Part shown: one piece after another, positions 8,492 to 17,584 of the stretch
Layout: every line of letters begins with the position of its first letter
How positions within the stretch are numbered: the stretch's first letter is position 1
NCBI GenBank assembly: GCA_016840405.1
Contig: JAEOSK010000008.1
Coordinates: 28,119 to 92,118, forward strand
Direction: 5' to 3'
DNA from: Candidatus Hermodarchaeum yapensis
GTDB lineage: Archaea; Asgardarchaeota; Hermodarchaeia; Hermodarchaeales; Hermodarchaeaceae
Length of the DNA stretch: 64,000 nucleotides
The notes under the pieces: generated by a model
Seen by the model: only the letters and a program-made list of their open reading frames with translations
What the model was told of the DNA's origin: nothing
The model's database searches: none
Translations under genes and position numbers: made by a program

Positions 8492-9913
8492 TTACGGAAT
8501 GAAGGGCTGAACTGCTTTCTTTAGAATCCACAGTGCTTGTTTTCCAATTAATGTACTTCCTTGGTTTGAAACACTAATTGGTGTTAGTTTTGGTGAAAGC
8601 GTATTATTCGCTAGAAAGTGTTGAATAGCATTGCCCACATTTTTGAATCTCCGTTGGATTTCAACATGGTATCGACCATTTCGCAAGTAAGCGTTAGGGT
8701 GCTTTTTGGTAAATTTATCAACCTCATCAGGAAAATCAGATGGAGGACCTATTCGTGTGTAGGATTTGCTAATCTCATTTTTTTCTACATTAAGTGCTAT
8801 AACAAATACGGGTGCTTCAAATACTTCTTCAAACACAATAGACCCAAATCGGGGTTCACCTGTGGCTTCCCGGCTCAAGAATTTTTGTAACTTAGTAAAA
8901 TATCGATAGAGTTTATCACGAGTCTTGGTATAATGCCACCCTGTCTCATCCTGAAACTCGATGACAAAATAATTATCACTCTCTATTTTGAGTTCATCTA
9001 AAGCTAAAACCGGAATTTGTGCCATTTTAAAAAACGCAAGTGAGGGCTCTCGCAATAACTGACATGCATTATGTTGAGCGAAACGATAAGCACGTTCGGA
9101 GATACTTGATGCGATATTCCGATTAGGATCAGTGGGATCGGTAATAATCAGTTCTTCTCTTCGAAATTTTTGTAGGAGTTCATCTGAGGGGCGAGAAAAA
9201 TAATCAAGTGGTTTGGGTGGGGCCTGAGAAAGAAATTCAAAAACAGAATCTAGGCTCTGATTGTGATAAACTATCATTTCTGTGCTAAAGCCTGTGAATC
9301 CACTTCGGCCAACAGGGCTGGTATCTCCATATACATATACCGAATGAAAGAATGCTTTCAAAAGACGGACATCATCTCGTTGATTTTTTGACAACTGAGA
9401 ATCAACAAATTGACTGTGATGCGGGGTACGATCAACCGCCGTTATTGGCCCGGTTTTGAAAATATACTCCGGAGATAGGTCAAATCCAAAAACGATGTCA
9501 ACTTTATAATTATCAAGTGTAGCTGAAGCATAGGGGTGTTCAGCATATTTTACTTGCCAAGAAGAGCACCCTGCTTCTTTAATCGCTTCAACTGCGATTT
9601 CTTCTACCAATTGTTTGAAGAGTTTACGAAGTTTCGGTTTCGATGGTTTTTCTTTGTCAATTGGTTTTGGTAGTATCGACGTAGGCAACCCTATGAATAT
9701 GTCCAACTCTCGCCAATTTCGTAGCTGAGTTTGTTTTCGTCCCGATGACCCTTCAAGGTTAATGAACGAGACTTCTACATTCTTCATCTCGGAAATGTGC
9801 AGGATTGCCCGTTTGATGCGGTTAAAGATCTGGAAACCTTCTTCAATTTCGGTTCGAGTTGGACGAATCTGATTGAGAATAGTACTCCGAATTTTACGTA
9901 ACGTAGACATCAT
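8492..9913 (-). CDS. cca: Archaeal CCA tRNA nucleotidyltransferase
   Basis: This is a class I (archaeal) CCA-adding enzyme that builds or repairs the CCA end of tRNAs without a template. The catalytic region GSSGRKQTQLR followed by ELDIFIGL (residues about 55-77) matches the nucleotidyltransferase G-S/R-T-L...D-x-D signature, with the carboxylate further on in KVDIVFGF. Its 473 residues fit the archaeal family, with C-terminal body and tail domains. The first codons contain two ATGs (MMS), and either may be used. The tRNA-Arg at 26053 already encodes CCA, so this enzyme would serve repair for that tRNA. Confidence 0.9.
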   Translation of the reverse strand: MMSTLRKIRSTILNQIRPTRTEIEEGFQIFNRIKRAILHISEMKNVEVSFINLEGSSGRKQTQLRNWRELDIFIGLPTSILPKPIDKEKPSKPKLRKLFKQLVEEIAVEAIKEAGCSSWQVKYAEHPYASATLDNYKVDIVFGFDLSPEYIFKTGPITAVDRTPHHSQFVDSQLSKNQRDDVRLLKAFFHSVYVYGDTSPVGRSGFTGFSTEMIVYHNQSLDSVFEFLSQAPPKPLDYFSRPSDELLQKFRREELIITDPTDPNRNIASSISERAYRFAQHNACQLLREPSLAFFKMAQIPVLALDELKIESDNYFVIEFQDETGWHYTKTRDKLYRYFTKLQKFLSREATGEPRFGSIVFEEVFEAPVFVIALNVEKNEISKSYTRIGPPSDFPDEVDKFTKKHPNAYLRNGRYHVEIQRRFKNVGNAIQHFLANNTLSPKLTPISVSNQGSTLIGKQALWILKKAVQPFIP

Positions 9914-9982
9914 CTGATTTCTGGGCGACTATGCTTTTAAGTCATAAAGCCTAAGCCCTAGTTTGAGGGAGCCCGAACTCCT

Positions 9983-10438
9983 ATGTTGGATGAAGTAGAT
10001 TTACAAATACTCCAAGTCTTGCAATCAAATTCTCGAATCTCATTTTCTGAGCTTGGTCGAAGTGTTGGGCTAAGCGCGACCGCCGCTCGAAATCGCATCA
10101 ATAATCTAGTCTCTCGTGGGATTGTAACAAAACTTGGAGCTGAATTAGATTGGGAAAAAATTGGTTGGTCGATTCAATCACTACTTCTAATTCGTACAGA
10201 GCATGGAAAAACAGAGGCGGTCACAAAGCAACTACATAAGCTACCACAAATTTTGTCAATCACGAAAACGGCTGGAACTGTGGATTTGGTTGTTCGCCTT
10301 ATTGCAAGTGACGTCGCTGATTTCACAAACCTCCTTCATAAATCCTTATCCAAAATTCCGGGCATAACTAGCATGAACACACTTATGGTACTTGACGAGG
10401 TCAATAATACGCCGCCCCTCTCTTCAAGTATGAAATGA
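9983..10438 (+). CDS. Lrp/AsnC family transcriptional regulator
   Basis: An N-terminal AsnC-type helix-turn-helix (DEVDLQILQVLQSNSRISF, then ELGRSVGLSATAARNRINNL) is followed by a C-terminal RAM ligand-binding domain with the GTVDLVVRLIASD core. The 151-residue length is typical. Such proteins assemble as octamers and respond to amino acids. The gene converges on the AMMECR1 gene with only two bases between the stops. It is the first of three Lrp-type proteins in the window (also 14464 and the stand-alone RAM domain at 63616). Confidence 0.9.
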   Translation: MLDEVDLQILQVLQSNSRISFSELGRSVGLSATAARNRINNLVSRGIVTKLGAELDWEKIGWSIQSLLLIRTEHGKTEAVTKQLHKLPQILSITKTAGTVDLVVRLIASDVADFTNLLHKSLSKIPGITSMNTLMVLDEVNNTPPLSSSMK

Positions 10439-10440
10439 AA

Positions 10441-11091
10441 CTAGAAGATTCGCTCAATAATTTCTCCATTAACGCTAGTCTCTGAAAATATCTGAGCTTG
10501 GAATTTGTAGATTCTAACTTCTGATTTTAAGTAACTATCTGGAGGCAACCCTGCCTTTTGACAACATCCTTGTAGGAACTGCTCGGCATTCCAGCCTTGT
10601 TCTGGGGCTACTTGTGGAAGAAGAAGTCCTCGATGCCATCCTCGGCCTTCAATAATTAGTCCATCTTTTCCGACGGTAATGTGTTTTGCAAGTTTCTTCC
10701 GGTCCTGAACCTCAAGCTCTTCGGGAACCGTCAAAACACTGACTTCAACAAGGATTAATTCCAGCTCCTCTTCCTGAACAGGCGGGAATCTAGGGTCATC
10801 TAGGGCTGAACTCAAAGCGGCTTGACGTGTTGCTTCGAGAAGTGGAACAGGTTCAGCACGACTGATAGGACCTGGCGGTAATCGACCAATACAGCCACGA
10901 AGCATCCACTTGTCTGCCTCCTCTCCTTGGCGTTTTTTCAGAGTTACAAATACTCCCCGGTTTTCATGCAGTGATTCAGAGTTAGTAGTTGGAATATCTA
11001 GTTGCTGTTTGTTTCGAATATACGTTTCAATAGTTTGCCGGGCGAATTTTGTTAACATGACCCCCTCTTCAAGTGTAAGCAACCTAGACAT
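10441..11091 (-). CDS. AMMECR1 family protein (AmmeMemoRadiSam system protein A)
   Basis: The 216-residue protein carries the invariant AMMECR1 motif RGCIGRLPPGP near residue 65, the flanking GVFVTLKK, and the GLIIEGRGWHRGLLLPQV segment. The domain is widespread in archaea and eukaryotes and its activity is unresolved. Genomes often link it to MEMO1 (4609 here) and a radical SAM enzyme. It sits 18 bases downstream of the CBS-domain gene start region, on the same strand as the following CBS and NFACT genes. Confidence 0.9.
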   Translation of the reverse strand: MSRLLTLEEGVMLTKFARQTIETYIRNKQQLDIPTTNSESLHENRGVFVTLKKRQGEEADKWMLRGCIGRLPPGPISRAEPVPLLEATRQAALSSALDDPRFPPVQEEELELILVEVSVLTVPEELEVQDRKKLAKHITVGKDGLIIEGRGWHRGLLLPQVAPEQGWNAEQFLQGCCQKAGLPPDSYLKSEVRIYKFQAQIFSETSVNGEIIERIF

Positions 11092-11109
11092 GGCTAAATC
11101 ACCCTAATT

Positions 11110-11943
11110 TCAATCAGCTTTTTTATTTACTTTGAATCGGTTCGCGACCAAATCTACCAAATTACGCCTTATCAGAATATTTTCCATGATCTCTTTTTTC
11201 ATAACTGGTAAGAGGTGTTGGCGTGGACGAAGAAGTAGCTCCGCGGCTTCGGCAACCGTTGAGTCTGGTGTAACCGTTAATTCAGTACTCGTCATAATAT
11301 TCATTACAAGAAAATCTCGTAATCGTGTGCTTTGATATTTTGCTGGGATTTCTCGACGAAACGCGGCGAAACCCAAAGCTAAACGTTTCTTTGTCACTAA
11401 ACCAATGACTTTTCTTTCCTCAAAGACAGGAAGCCCGGGCATATCTTCTGCTAGCATCAACTGACGGGCATGTACAACCCGATCTGTGGGGCTTAAACTA
11501 ATTGGCTCTTCCAATCTGAGATCACGAACAGAGAGATTATCAATATCTGTGCATTGCTTAACAAAATGAGTATTTGTGACAATCCCCACAATCTCATCAT
11601 TGTCCACAACAGGTAACGCGCGTTCTTTCCGCTTGTAGAGTAAATTTGCAGCTTCGAACATATCGGTTGACGGTGTAATAGTCTTGGGATTCAACTCCAT
11701 TACTGAACTGACATAGATGCTTGCAGGTGTTAGCTTCCCCGCTCGAGCTGATCCTAACTTATCAAAAATATCGACTTCGGTTATCAGGCCAATCAGCTTT
11801 TTTCCTTCTGTAACTGGAATCGCTGAGATTCCAAGTTTATCCATTATATCAAGCGCAACGGAGACAACTTGGTCTTTATCAATGGTCTTTACTGGGCTTG
11901 CCATGATTTTTTCAACATGCACCAACCTCACCTCGTCACACAA
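11110..11943 (-). CDS. Four-CBS-domain protein
   Basis: Four consecutive CBS motifs fill the 277 residues: VEKIMASPVKTIDKDQVV, VMELNPKTITPSTDMFEAA, VRDLRLEEPISLSPTDRVV and VMNIMTSTELTVTPDSTVAEAA. Each is followed by the (A/L)PV(V/T)(D/E) strand. Paired CBS domains bind adenosine ligands such as AMP, ATP or SAM and regulate partner proteins. No catalytic domain is attached. The neighbouring NFACT gene lies 66 bases upstream on the same strand; a functional link is not evident. Confidence 0.92.
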   Translation of the reverse strand: MCDEVRLVHVEKIMASPVKTIDKDQVVSVALDIMDKLGISAIPVTEGKKLIGLITEVDIFDKLGSARAGKLTPASIYVSSVMELNPKTITPSTDMFEAANLLYKRKERALPVVDNDEIVGIVTNTHFVKQCTDIDNLSVRDLRLEEPISLSPTDRVVHARQLMLAEDMPGLPVFEERKVIGLVTKKRLALGFAAFRREIPAKYQSTRLRDFLVMNIMTSTELTVTPDSTVAEAAELLLRPRQHLLPVMKKEIMENILIRRNLVDLVANRFKVNKKAD

Positions 11944-12009
11944 CTGTTACCTCCAGGCTTCAAAATCCTTTGGCTCTTCCACTTCGACCCTAATCAGCTT
12001 AAGCAAAAG

Positions 12010-14019
12010 TCATTCGAGTAACAAATCAACTGGTCCTGGTGGTAATACAGCAATAATCTCGTCGATAGTTAGTGTCTTAACCATATCCTGTAACTCAGGT
12101 GACACGTTTTTTGCAAAATATGCACGTAATTGTTTTGCAGCATCAGAGACTTTCATTGTTCCAGGGATAATAGCTACCCAGCTCTGGGCTTTTTGTTGAA
12201 CTACTGATTCTGGTCCTGCAAAAACCAAAGGAAATTCATCTTCTAACAATAAACCAATTGCTAAACGGACTGGGGCGTTTCGAAGATAGTTTCTCTCACC
12301 TCTAACCATTACAGAACCCTTAGGCAGAAACTCTCCAGAAGGTGCACTTAAAGAAACTTGGTCGCTCGATACCCAATATGCATCTGCCGCAGGTCTTCCT
12401 GCTTTCCATGCTCGTGAATAACTCACAGCGAAAATGGCTATCTCTTCCAGCTCTTTTTCTGAAACTTCTCGTCCTTCAGTTTTTACCACAACAACTGGAG
12501 CCCCAGCGAAATCAGCGTGGAAAAATAAATCTGGGTCTTCTAGGTATTTCCGAATTAATTGTTGATTACTCCCAGCATCTCGTCCACCTATAACCATTAG
12601 ATCTTGGGATGTTCTAAACCATCGAAATTTCTCATACCAACGCTTCTTTCGGCGAGGCATAAGTCTATCCGACTCAGCTTTTACAAGAGCATCTTCATGT
12701 TTCTCTTCCAATTGGGTTATCTTTTGAAGAGTATCCTCGATGGCGATAGTTGCTCCTTTGACTTTCTTTTCAAGTTGCTTACTTCGTTGAAACATTTGGT
12801 TCGCGTTATCTGTAGCTCCCAATCGCACATCAAGCGATATGGATAGCTCATTCAAAATGATTTGAATTCTTCCCGCCTGAGGGTTGATACTTTCCAGAAT
12901 CATGGCTGCCGGGATCTGCTGTTTCTTTCCCTCCTCCAGGCGTTGAGAAATATCCTTCCAGGACACGCTTTGTTTCCTGGCATTTTGGATTGTGAACAGC
13001 AACTCTTCAACGATATCCAAGTGTTGGTAAATCGCATTAGCTGCTGTTCGACTTTGTTCAGCGCGTGATTGCATTGTTTCAAGATGTTCTTGTTGCTGTC
13101 CTTGTAATCGTCGAAGTTTTGCCAATTCACGTTGATACTTCTCGTCAATTTCCTCTGTAGCAGTCTCCTCTCGAGATGTTGAATAGAAGGTATCGAGAGC
13201 CTCATTGAAAGTTGAAAACTCACTTACCTTCACGTTCTGATATCGAACACTATTTGCAGGAAGTACTTGAATCGGTTCACCATTCTCATCCATTATAATC
13301 TGAGGTTTAAGCTGCCCTTCAGCAAGAGTATCAAAATATGAAATCAGTGTTTGGTGCAAGGTTTTTCTCTGCTTCGAAGTCAGCTTCTTGGCTAAAATAG
13401 TTGAATCAATTTCTACTTTGGAAAGAACCTCTTCGGCTGTAGTGCCACTCATGTTCAAACTGCGGACTAGCGTTCGAACAAGATCATGTTCAGAGCTATC
13501 AAGAATTGAATTCAAATCTTTCAGAGTAATCTCTCTCGGATCAGTTGCTCTTAAGGGTGGAAACTGAAAAGGAGCACCTCGGACAATATCACGGTCCCTC
13601 ATTCGACGATATGTCATTGCTGACACGATTCGATCCTTTGGATCGAGGAGAATTGCATTTCCGCCTCCAAACAACTCGATCACAATGGTAAATCGTTTTT
13701 CTGGCGGGCCCGCTCGTAAGTAGACGACACGATCAAAATCATGTTGTTCAAGGTCAGTAATTTTGTGATCACGAAGATGTTTTCGAAGAGCTTTACAAAA
13801 GGCACGGAGTTTTGCTTCTCGTTCATAAGTAAGTGATGTAAGGTGCATGTGTTTTCCTGGTTCAATTAGAAGCCAAACCTTATTCGGCGTATCACTACTA
13901 ATTTTAAAAAGCAGCGTACCGTTAAGTTGATAAATATTCAGAATCCATCTCCCGACTACAACGTCCTTTATCTCTCGTAGCATAACGAAAATCTCGGACG
14001 CTGTCATACTCCTATTCAC
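12010..14019 (-). CDS. rqcH: NFACT protein (RqcH/Rqc2/NEMF homologue)
   Basis: This is a 669-residue archaeal NFACT protein. The N-terminal NFACT-N domain includes YRRMRDRDIVRGAPFQFPP. A central helix-hairpin-helix and long coiled coil follow (about residues 290-420), then the NFACT-R domain with KRWYEKFRWFRTSQDLMVIGG-type sequence and the DLFFHADFAGAPVVVV strand. The family binds stalled 60S/50S-tRNA complexes in ribosome quality control and can direct C-terminal tailing. It is divergent from the EMC6-like gene with 12 bases between starts, so a shared promoter region is very compact. Confidence 0.92.
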   Translation of the reverse strand: MNRSMTASEIFVMLREIKDVVVGRWILNIYQLNGTLLFKISSDTPNKVWLLIEPGKHMHLTSLTYEREAKLRAFCKALRKHLRDHKITDLEQHDFDRVVYLRAGPPEKRFTIVIELFGGGNAILLDPKDRIVSAMTYRRMRDRDIVRGAPFQFPPLRATDPREITLKDLNSILDSSEHDLVRTLVRSLNMSGTTAEEVLSKVEIDSTILAKKLTSKQRKTLHQTLISYFDTLAEGQLKPQIIMDENGEPIQVLPANSVRYQNVKVSEFSTFNEALDTFYSTSREETATEEIDEKYQRELAKLRRLQGQQQEHLETMQSRAEQSRTAANAIYQHLDIVEELLFTIQNARKQSVSWKDISQRLEEGKKQQIPAAMILESINPQAGRIQIILNELSISLDVRLGATDNANQMFQRSKQLEKKVKGATIAIEDTLQKITQLEEKHEDALVKAESDRLMPRRKKRWYEKFRWFRTSQDLMVIGGRDAGSNQQLIRKYLEDPDLFFHADFAGAPVVVVKTEGREVSEKELEEIAIFAVSYSRAWKAGRPAADAYWVSSDQVSLSAPSGEFLPKGSVMVRGERNYLRNAPVRLAIGLLLEDEFPLVFAGPESVVQQKAQSWVAIIPGTMKVSDAAKQLRAYFAKNVSPELQDMVKTLTIDEIIAVLPPGPVDLLLE

Positions 14020-14031
14020 GGGTGTTCACCA

Positions 14032-14361
14032 TTGTCAGATGAAACGAAATCTTGGTTTAATCGGCTCTCTCCTGAGGATTTGATTTATTATACGCGCCTA
14101 ATCTTCGCTCTTATTGCTGCAGCTATTGCCCTAGGTTTAAACCTTTCTGGTCCACTTGGCATATTCGGTTTTGTCATAGGGATAACGTTAGTAGTTATTT
14201 CTTACTTCATCGCTCTGTTCCTTTTTCGCATTTCTCCTGACCAGGTTGGCGGTCACCTGAGAGGGTTGATGAAGGGTTTGGGTACAGGCGTTCTCCTGTT
14301 TTTGGTTATCTGGCTGCTGGTGTATAACTTCATTTATTGGGCTACATTATCGATTCCCTAA
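14032..14361 (+). CDS. EMC6-like (Rab5-interacting family) membrane protein
   Basis: The 109-residue protein has three predicted membrane helices (about residues 20-40, 43-65 and 85-106). The order of features follows eukaryotic EMC6: a Y-x-R start to the first helix, LGLNLSGPLGIFGF at the first turn, a polar link, then GLMKGLGTGVLLFLVIWLLVYN. EMC6 belongs to the ER membrane protein complex, which inserts helices. The match is my reading of pattern and topology, not a search result. The divergent neighbour is the NFACT ribosome quality-control gene, an apt but unproven context. Confidence 0.5.
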   Translation: MSDETKSWFNRLSPEDLIYYTRLIFALIAAAIALGLNLSGPLGIFGFVIGITLVVISYFIALFLFRISPDQVGGHLRGLMKGLGTGVLLFLVIWLLVYNFIYWATLSIP

Positions 14362-14463
14362 CAGGATTGAAGAATCCTTTTAATAGCTGGGCGTTCTTTG
14401 AGAAAACCTTAATAGGGGACCTCTTCTAAAGTTGTTTTAGGATTTTTTCGTCGAGGGAGTTTA

Positions 14464-14991
14464 GTGAAACTTGATGACAAGGATATGCGTATCCTCTCTT
14501 TACTTCAAAAGGATGGGCGTGCAAAGTACACACAAATCGCACGAACGTTATCGAAAGCTATGAATCAGAATATTCCAGATACAACCATTCTGTTTCGTAT
14601 TCGGAAACTTCAGCAAGCTGGAGTTATCAAACGGTTTACAGTCAGCATTGATCAAGAGATGTTAGGGTACACTGTGTATGGCGTGTTGGTTGTTGAAATT
14701 GGTGGGCATATCCTTCGCGATATCACAGTAGAGCATACCCAAAAAATTAAGGCAGATCTTGAAAGCCGGGCGAATGTCATTTTTCTTGCATTGAATGAGA
14801 ATGAAACCGGCATATTTGCGATAATTCTCGGTAAACAGCCATCAGACCTTGAAGAGATTTTTAACACGCTTAAAGACAACCCAGATGTTGTTGACGCAAA
14901 ATTATGGTTCCTTAAGCAACCGACGAAAGGTGACGGTCTTATTGGAACAGGCTTGCCAATCATTGAAATGGAGGAAATCGAAGATGTCTGA
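14464..14991 (+). CDS. Lrp/AsnC family transcriptional regulator
   Basis: The N-terminal helix-turn-helix begins LDDKDMRILSLLQKDGRAKY and includes DTTILFRIRKLQQAGVIKRF. The C-terminal RAM-type domain includes VIFLALNENETGIFAIILG. The start is GTG, four bases after GAGGGA. The stop overlaps the ATG of the KaiC-like ATPase gene at 14984 by eight bases, so the two proteins are co-translated and the regulator may work with the ATPase. A TATA-like CTTAATAGG lies near 14408. Confidence 0.85.
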   Translation: MKLDDKDMRILSLLQKDGRAKYTQIARTLSKAMNQNIPDTTILFRIRKLQQAGVIKRFTVSIDQEMLGYTVYGVLVVEIGGHILRDITVEHTQKIKADLESRANVIFLALNENETGIFAIILGKQPSDLEEIFNTLKDNPDVVDAKLWFLKQPTKGDGLIGTGLPIIEMEEIEDV

Positions 14992-15721
14992 AACATCAGA
15001 ACGCGTGAAAACAGGAATTCCAGGATTAGATGGAATCCTTCACGGAGGGTTTATTCCTGGTAGTAATGTGCTCGTCTCCGGCGGGGCAGGTACAGGGAAG
15101 ACCATTTTTTGTATGCAGTTTCTTCAATCTGGAGCAATGAAATTTGGAGATAACGGGGTCTTTGTTACGTTAGAAGAACGGCCAAAAGAGTTGCGACGCG
15201 AAGCCGAAAGGTTTGGGTGGAATTTTGAGAAGCTGCAAGAAGAAGAAAAGCTCATTATCGTGGATGCAGCTTCCAGTAAAGCAGGATTACCAACCACCGA
15301 ACCACATGCAATTCGCACAGGTTTGGATATTAATGCTCTTGCACAAGAAATCTATCGGGTCACCAAACGAATTAATGCACGACGCATTGTCATTGACTCT
15401 GTATCCGGTCTTGGTATTCGTTTCGAAGGAATAGCCGCGGTCAGGAACGCAATCTTCAAACTTTCAAGCCTTCTCCGAGAACTTGGCGCTACTTCGATTA
15501 TGACCTCGGAAGTTGCAGAGGGGTCAACGGGTTTTAGCCGATATGGAGTAGAGGAATTTATTGCCCAAGGGTTAATCATCCTCTCACTTACTGAGCAGGA
15601 TAGAGAACTCCGACGAAGTCTAGTTGTTCGGAAAATGCGTCAAACTGGTCATAGCTTGAAACGATTTCCCTTTGAAATCAGTAGTTCCGGGCTTGTAGTC
15701 ATGCCAGGTGGCGAACTATAG
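14984..15721 (+). CDS. KaiC-like RecA-superfamily ATPase
   Basis: This single-domain KaiC/RadA-like protein has the family start TGIPGLDGILHGGFIPG, Walker A GGAGTGKT (about residues 34-41) and Walker B RRIVIDSVSGLG. I chose ATG 14984, preceded by GAGGAAAT, rather than a start inside the Lrp gene. Archaea carry many such ATPases in signalling and in gene pairs with small regulators; the exact role is unknown. The overlap with the upstream Lrp gene argues for a joint function. Confidence 0.9.
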   Translation: MSETSERVKTGIPGLDGILHGGFIPGSNVLVSGGAGTGKTIFCMQFLQSGAMKFGDNGVFVTLEERPKELRREAERFGWNFEKLQEEEKLIIVDAASSKAGLPTTEPHAIRTGLDINALAQEIYRVTKRINARRIVIDSVSGLGIRFEGIAAVRNAIFKLSSLLRELGATSIMTSEVAEGSTGFSRYGVEEFIAQGLIILSLTEQDRELRRSLVVRKMRQTGHSLKRFPFEISSSGLVVMPGGEL

Positions 15722-15722
15722 T

Positions 15723-16322
15723 TTAGCTTGGGATAAATATTGGTCCGCTTACTAAAATTAACAAGACTAGATAAGATACAAAAAAATACAAAATCAATGG
15801 AACGACAACAGGTTTCCACGCAATAAAATCTGGTGTGGTTGGCTTTCTCTCTAGTCGCCTTGTAACCCAGAACACCTTCTTCTCCGATTTAATGGCATCA
15901 ATATGGTTAGGAGCAATATGCTTCCAAGTAATGAGATTCTGAATTAAGACAACTAGGCTATGTACTCCAACCAAGAGAAAACCTCCTAACAAAATGAAAA
16001 ACGGGACTAATAACAGCCAAACAATGTCAAGGATGATCCAAGGGTAGGTCAGAGAGATTATTAGGATGGCCTTACCATCGGCTCCGCCAATTATTCCGAT
16101 TCGAAATCCAACAATTACTAGGATGAAAATCAACAATGTTTGCAATACGTAGGGGAGAAGAAAACCAGTAACAATCATTCGGAAACTGGCGATGGGTATC
16201 CCAAACAATCCAATAATCCATACCCAGTTTGTGACGATGTTAGTTTGAACATCTTTTATTGACGCAAATAGAAGTACAAAGAAAATTAAAATTACAGTAA
16301 TAAAACCGAGAATGATCTCCAA
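15723..16322 (-). CDS. A24 family prepilin/preflagellin peptidase
   Basis: This is a membrane aspartyl protease of the FlaK/PibD type. The two catalytic aspartates are visible in ASIKDVQTNIVTNWVW (near residue 24) and GGADGKA (near residue 82), which matches the family GxHxD/GxGD-type signature in its archaeal form. Six or so hydrophobic helices span the 199 residues. The enzyme removes class III signal peptides from archaellins and pilins. No pilin genes lie in this window. The gene converges on the KaiC-like gene with one base between stops. Confidence 0.85.
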   Translation of the reverse strand: MEIILGFITVILIFFVLLFASIKDVQTNIVTNWVWIIGLFGIPIASFRMIVTGFLLPYVLQTLLIFILVIVGFRIGIIGGADGKAILIISLTYPWIILDIVWLLLVPFFILLGGFLLVGVHSLVVLIQNLITWKHIAPNHIDAIKSEKKVFWVTRRLERKPTTPDFIAWKPVVVPLILYFFVSYLVLLILVSGPIFIPS

Positions 16323-16541
16323 TAGCTACCCTCAAGTTAACCTGACATAACAGAATATTTTACGTAAATATCGAATCTGTTCACAAGTTGCTAAGAGAAC
16401 TAGTACATAAAGTTAACAAAGAGTTGCTATCCCCTTTAAGCTCCTACATATGTTATCAAACCACTTATCGCCCTCTCTCCTCTGCCCATAATCCCCTTTA
16501 TTACAAATAACTAATGGAAATCTCTAAACGAGGTATCCTAT

Positions 16542-16661
16542 CGATCACTTGACCCAAAGTGGTCGAAAAGCAGTCCCGGAAGCCTTCGCAGTGGACGGGA
16601 TAGAGGGTGTGGGGTTACACCCAGATTCGGTGACCGTTTGATGCAAATCGGTGATAGAATC
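16542..16661 (+). ncRNA. Candidate structured RNA with four hairpins
   Basis: In this 400-base intergenic stretch four strong helices follow one another: 16542-16550 with 16557-16565 (9 bp), 16574-16578 with 16596-16600, 16605-16610 with 16617-16622 (6 bp), and a compound hairpin 16624-16661. In the last one, GATTC/GAATC and ACCG/CGGT flank an internal loop with GGTG and TGATA strands that resembles a kink-turn. A TATA-like element sits near 16496-16504. It is not tRNA, 5S, or an SRP RNA I recognise. Strand is assumed. No open frame covers it. Confidence 0.35.
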
Positions 16662-16724
16662 AAATGAAAATTGTAGATTTACACTATTCTCGATAACCTA
16701 AAGGTCCTAGAAAGTATCTGAGCA

Positions 16725-16973
16725 TTAGGTGTCAGCTACATTTCTTTGTCGAAGAAATCGGAAGTAGGCATAAAGGCCTATAATTAATAGGCCGATGACT
16801 TCGACGCTGACACCGATTATGAGCAATAGCCATGTTGGTCCAATTTGTCCTGTGATTGTTCCCACGAAAATAACACCTACGCCACTAAATAGCAGGATGA
16901 AAATCAGTAGTGCTTCAAGGAAAGTTCCTAAACGGCTAACTATTGATCGAATACGGGTTCTTCCTGTTGACAT
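16725..16973 (-). CDS. Small two-helix membrane protein
   Basis: The 82-residue product begins with a basic, Ser/Thr-rich cytoplasmic tail (MSTGRTRIRSIVSRLG). Two hydrophobic helices follow (about residues 20-42 and 48-72), and the end is basic (RFLRQRN). The ATG at 16973 follows GGTGA by about six bases and is preferred over the upstream GTG. No family is recognised. It may be a small membrane anchor or regulator. Confidence 0.55.
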   Translation of the reverse strand: MSTGRTRIRSIVSRLGTFLEALLIFILLFSGVGVIFVGTITGQIGPTWLLLIIGVSVEVIGLLIIGLYAYFRFLRQRNVADT

Positions 16974-17119
16974 AGTGGTCACCACATATGATTATCAGGT
17001 TAAGTTTTCGGGTTGGAAAAGAGCAGTATAAAGAATGGCATATAAATGTACTTTTAGGGCTAGGACTTGTTTTTTTCTTGGCATGACTTGTTAGTAACAA
17101 ATACGGTGAACGAATTATA

Positions 17120-17416
17120 TTATATGGCTTTAATTATGACTTGTTTAACAGCCAGCTCGCAAACCTTTCTGACACCATGCTCGCCTGGTTCATAGTGACT
17201 TTTAAGAAGACCTGCCTGTTCAAGGATTTTAACCTGAGCGCTAATATTCGCCTCCGTTTGTTTTAACGCTTCAGCAATTCGGCTAACATCCATACTCTTA
17301 TCCCGAAGAAGAGAAATGATGCGCCATCTTGTTTGACTTGAAAGCGCTTTAGCCACACGAGGAACTTCTTCATCTGGAACTTCAAATCGTTCTTTCAAAT
17401 TAACAGAACCTGCCAC
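17120..17416 (-). CDS. ArsR-type winged-helix regulator
   Basis: This compact 98-residue protein has the ArsR/GntR-like winged helix AKALSSQTRWRIISLLRDKS followed by recognition helix sequence ALKQTEANISAQVKILEQAGLL. There is no metal-binding CxC. The start is GTG or TTG near 17416. It stands alone, divergent from the RIO2 gene 170 bases away. Ligand and target are unknown. Confidence 0.85.
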   Translation of the reverse strand: MAGSVNLKERFEVPDEEVPRVAKALSSQTRWRIISLLRDKSMDVSRIAEALKQTEANISAQVKILEQAGLLKSHYEPGEHGVRKVCELAVKQVIIKAI

Positions 17417-17584
17417 AATAAATCAATTAGATAGCCCTTCTCATAGGCTCTCCTTAATATACGTTTCCCAGTGAAATAGTTCACTAAGGTTTTTACCAAT
17501 AATTTGGCTTTTTATTCAAAAAGGGGTTGACTCAATTGGCGACTTACTCCCAATAGGTTTTTGTCGGCATAACACAGATTTCAC

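Noticed and set aside
16542..16661. SRP RNA helix 8, suggested by CCCGGAAGCC
   Set aside because: The GGAA is not in a symmetric helix 8 loop with the expected AGC and ACC flanks, and the overall length is too short.
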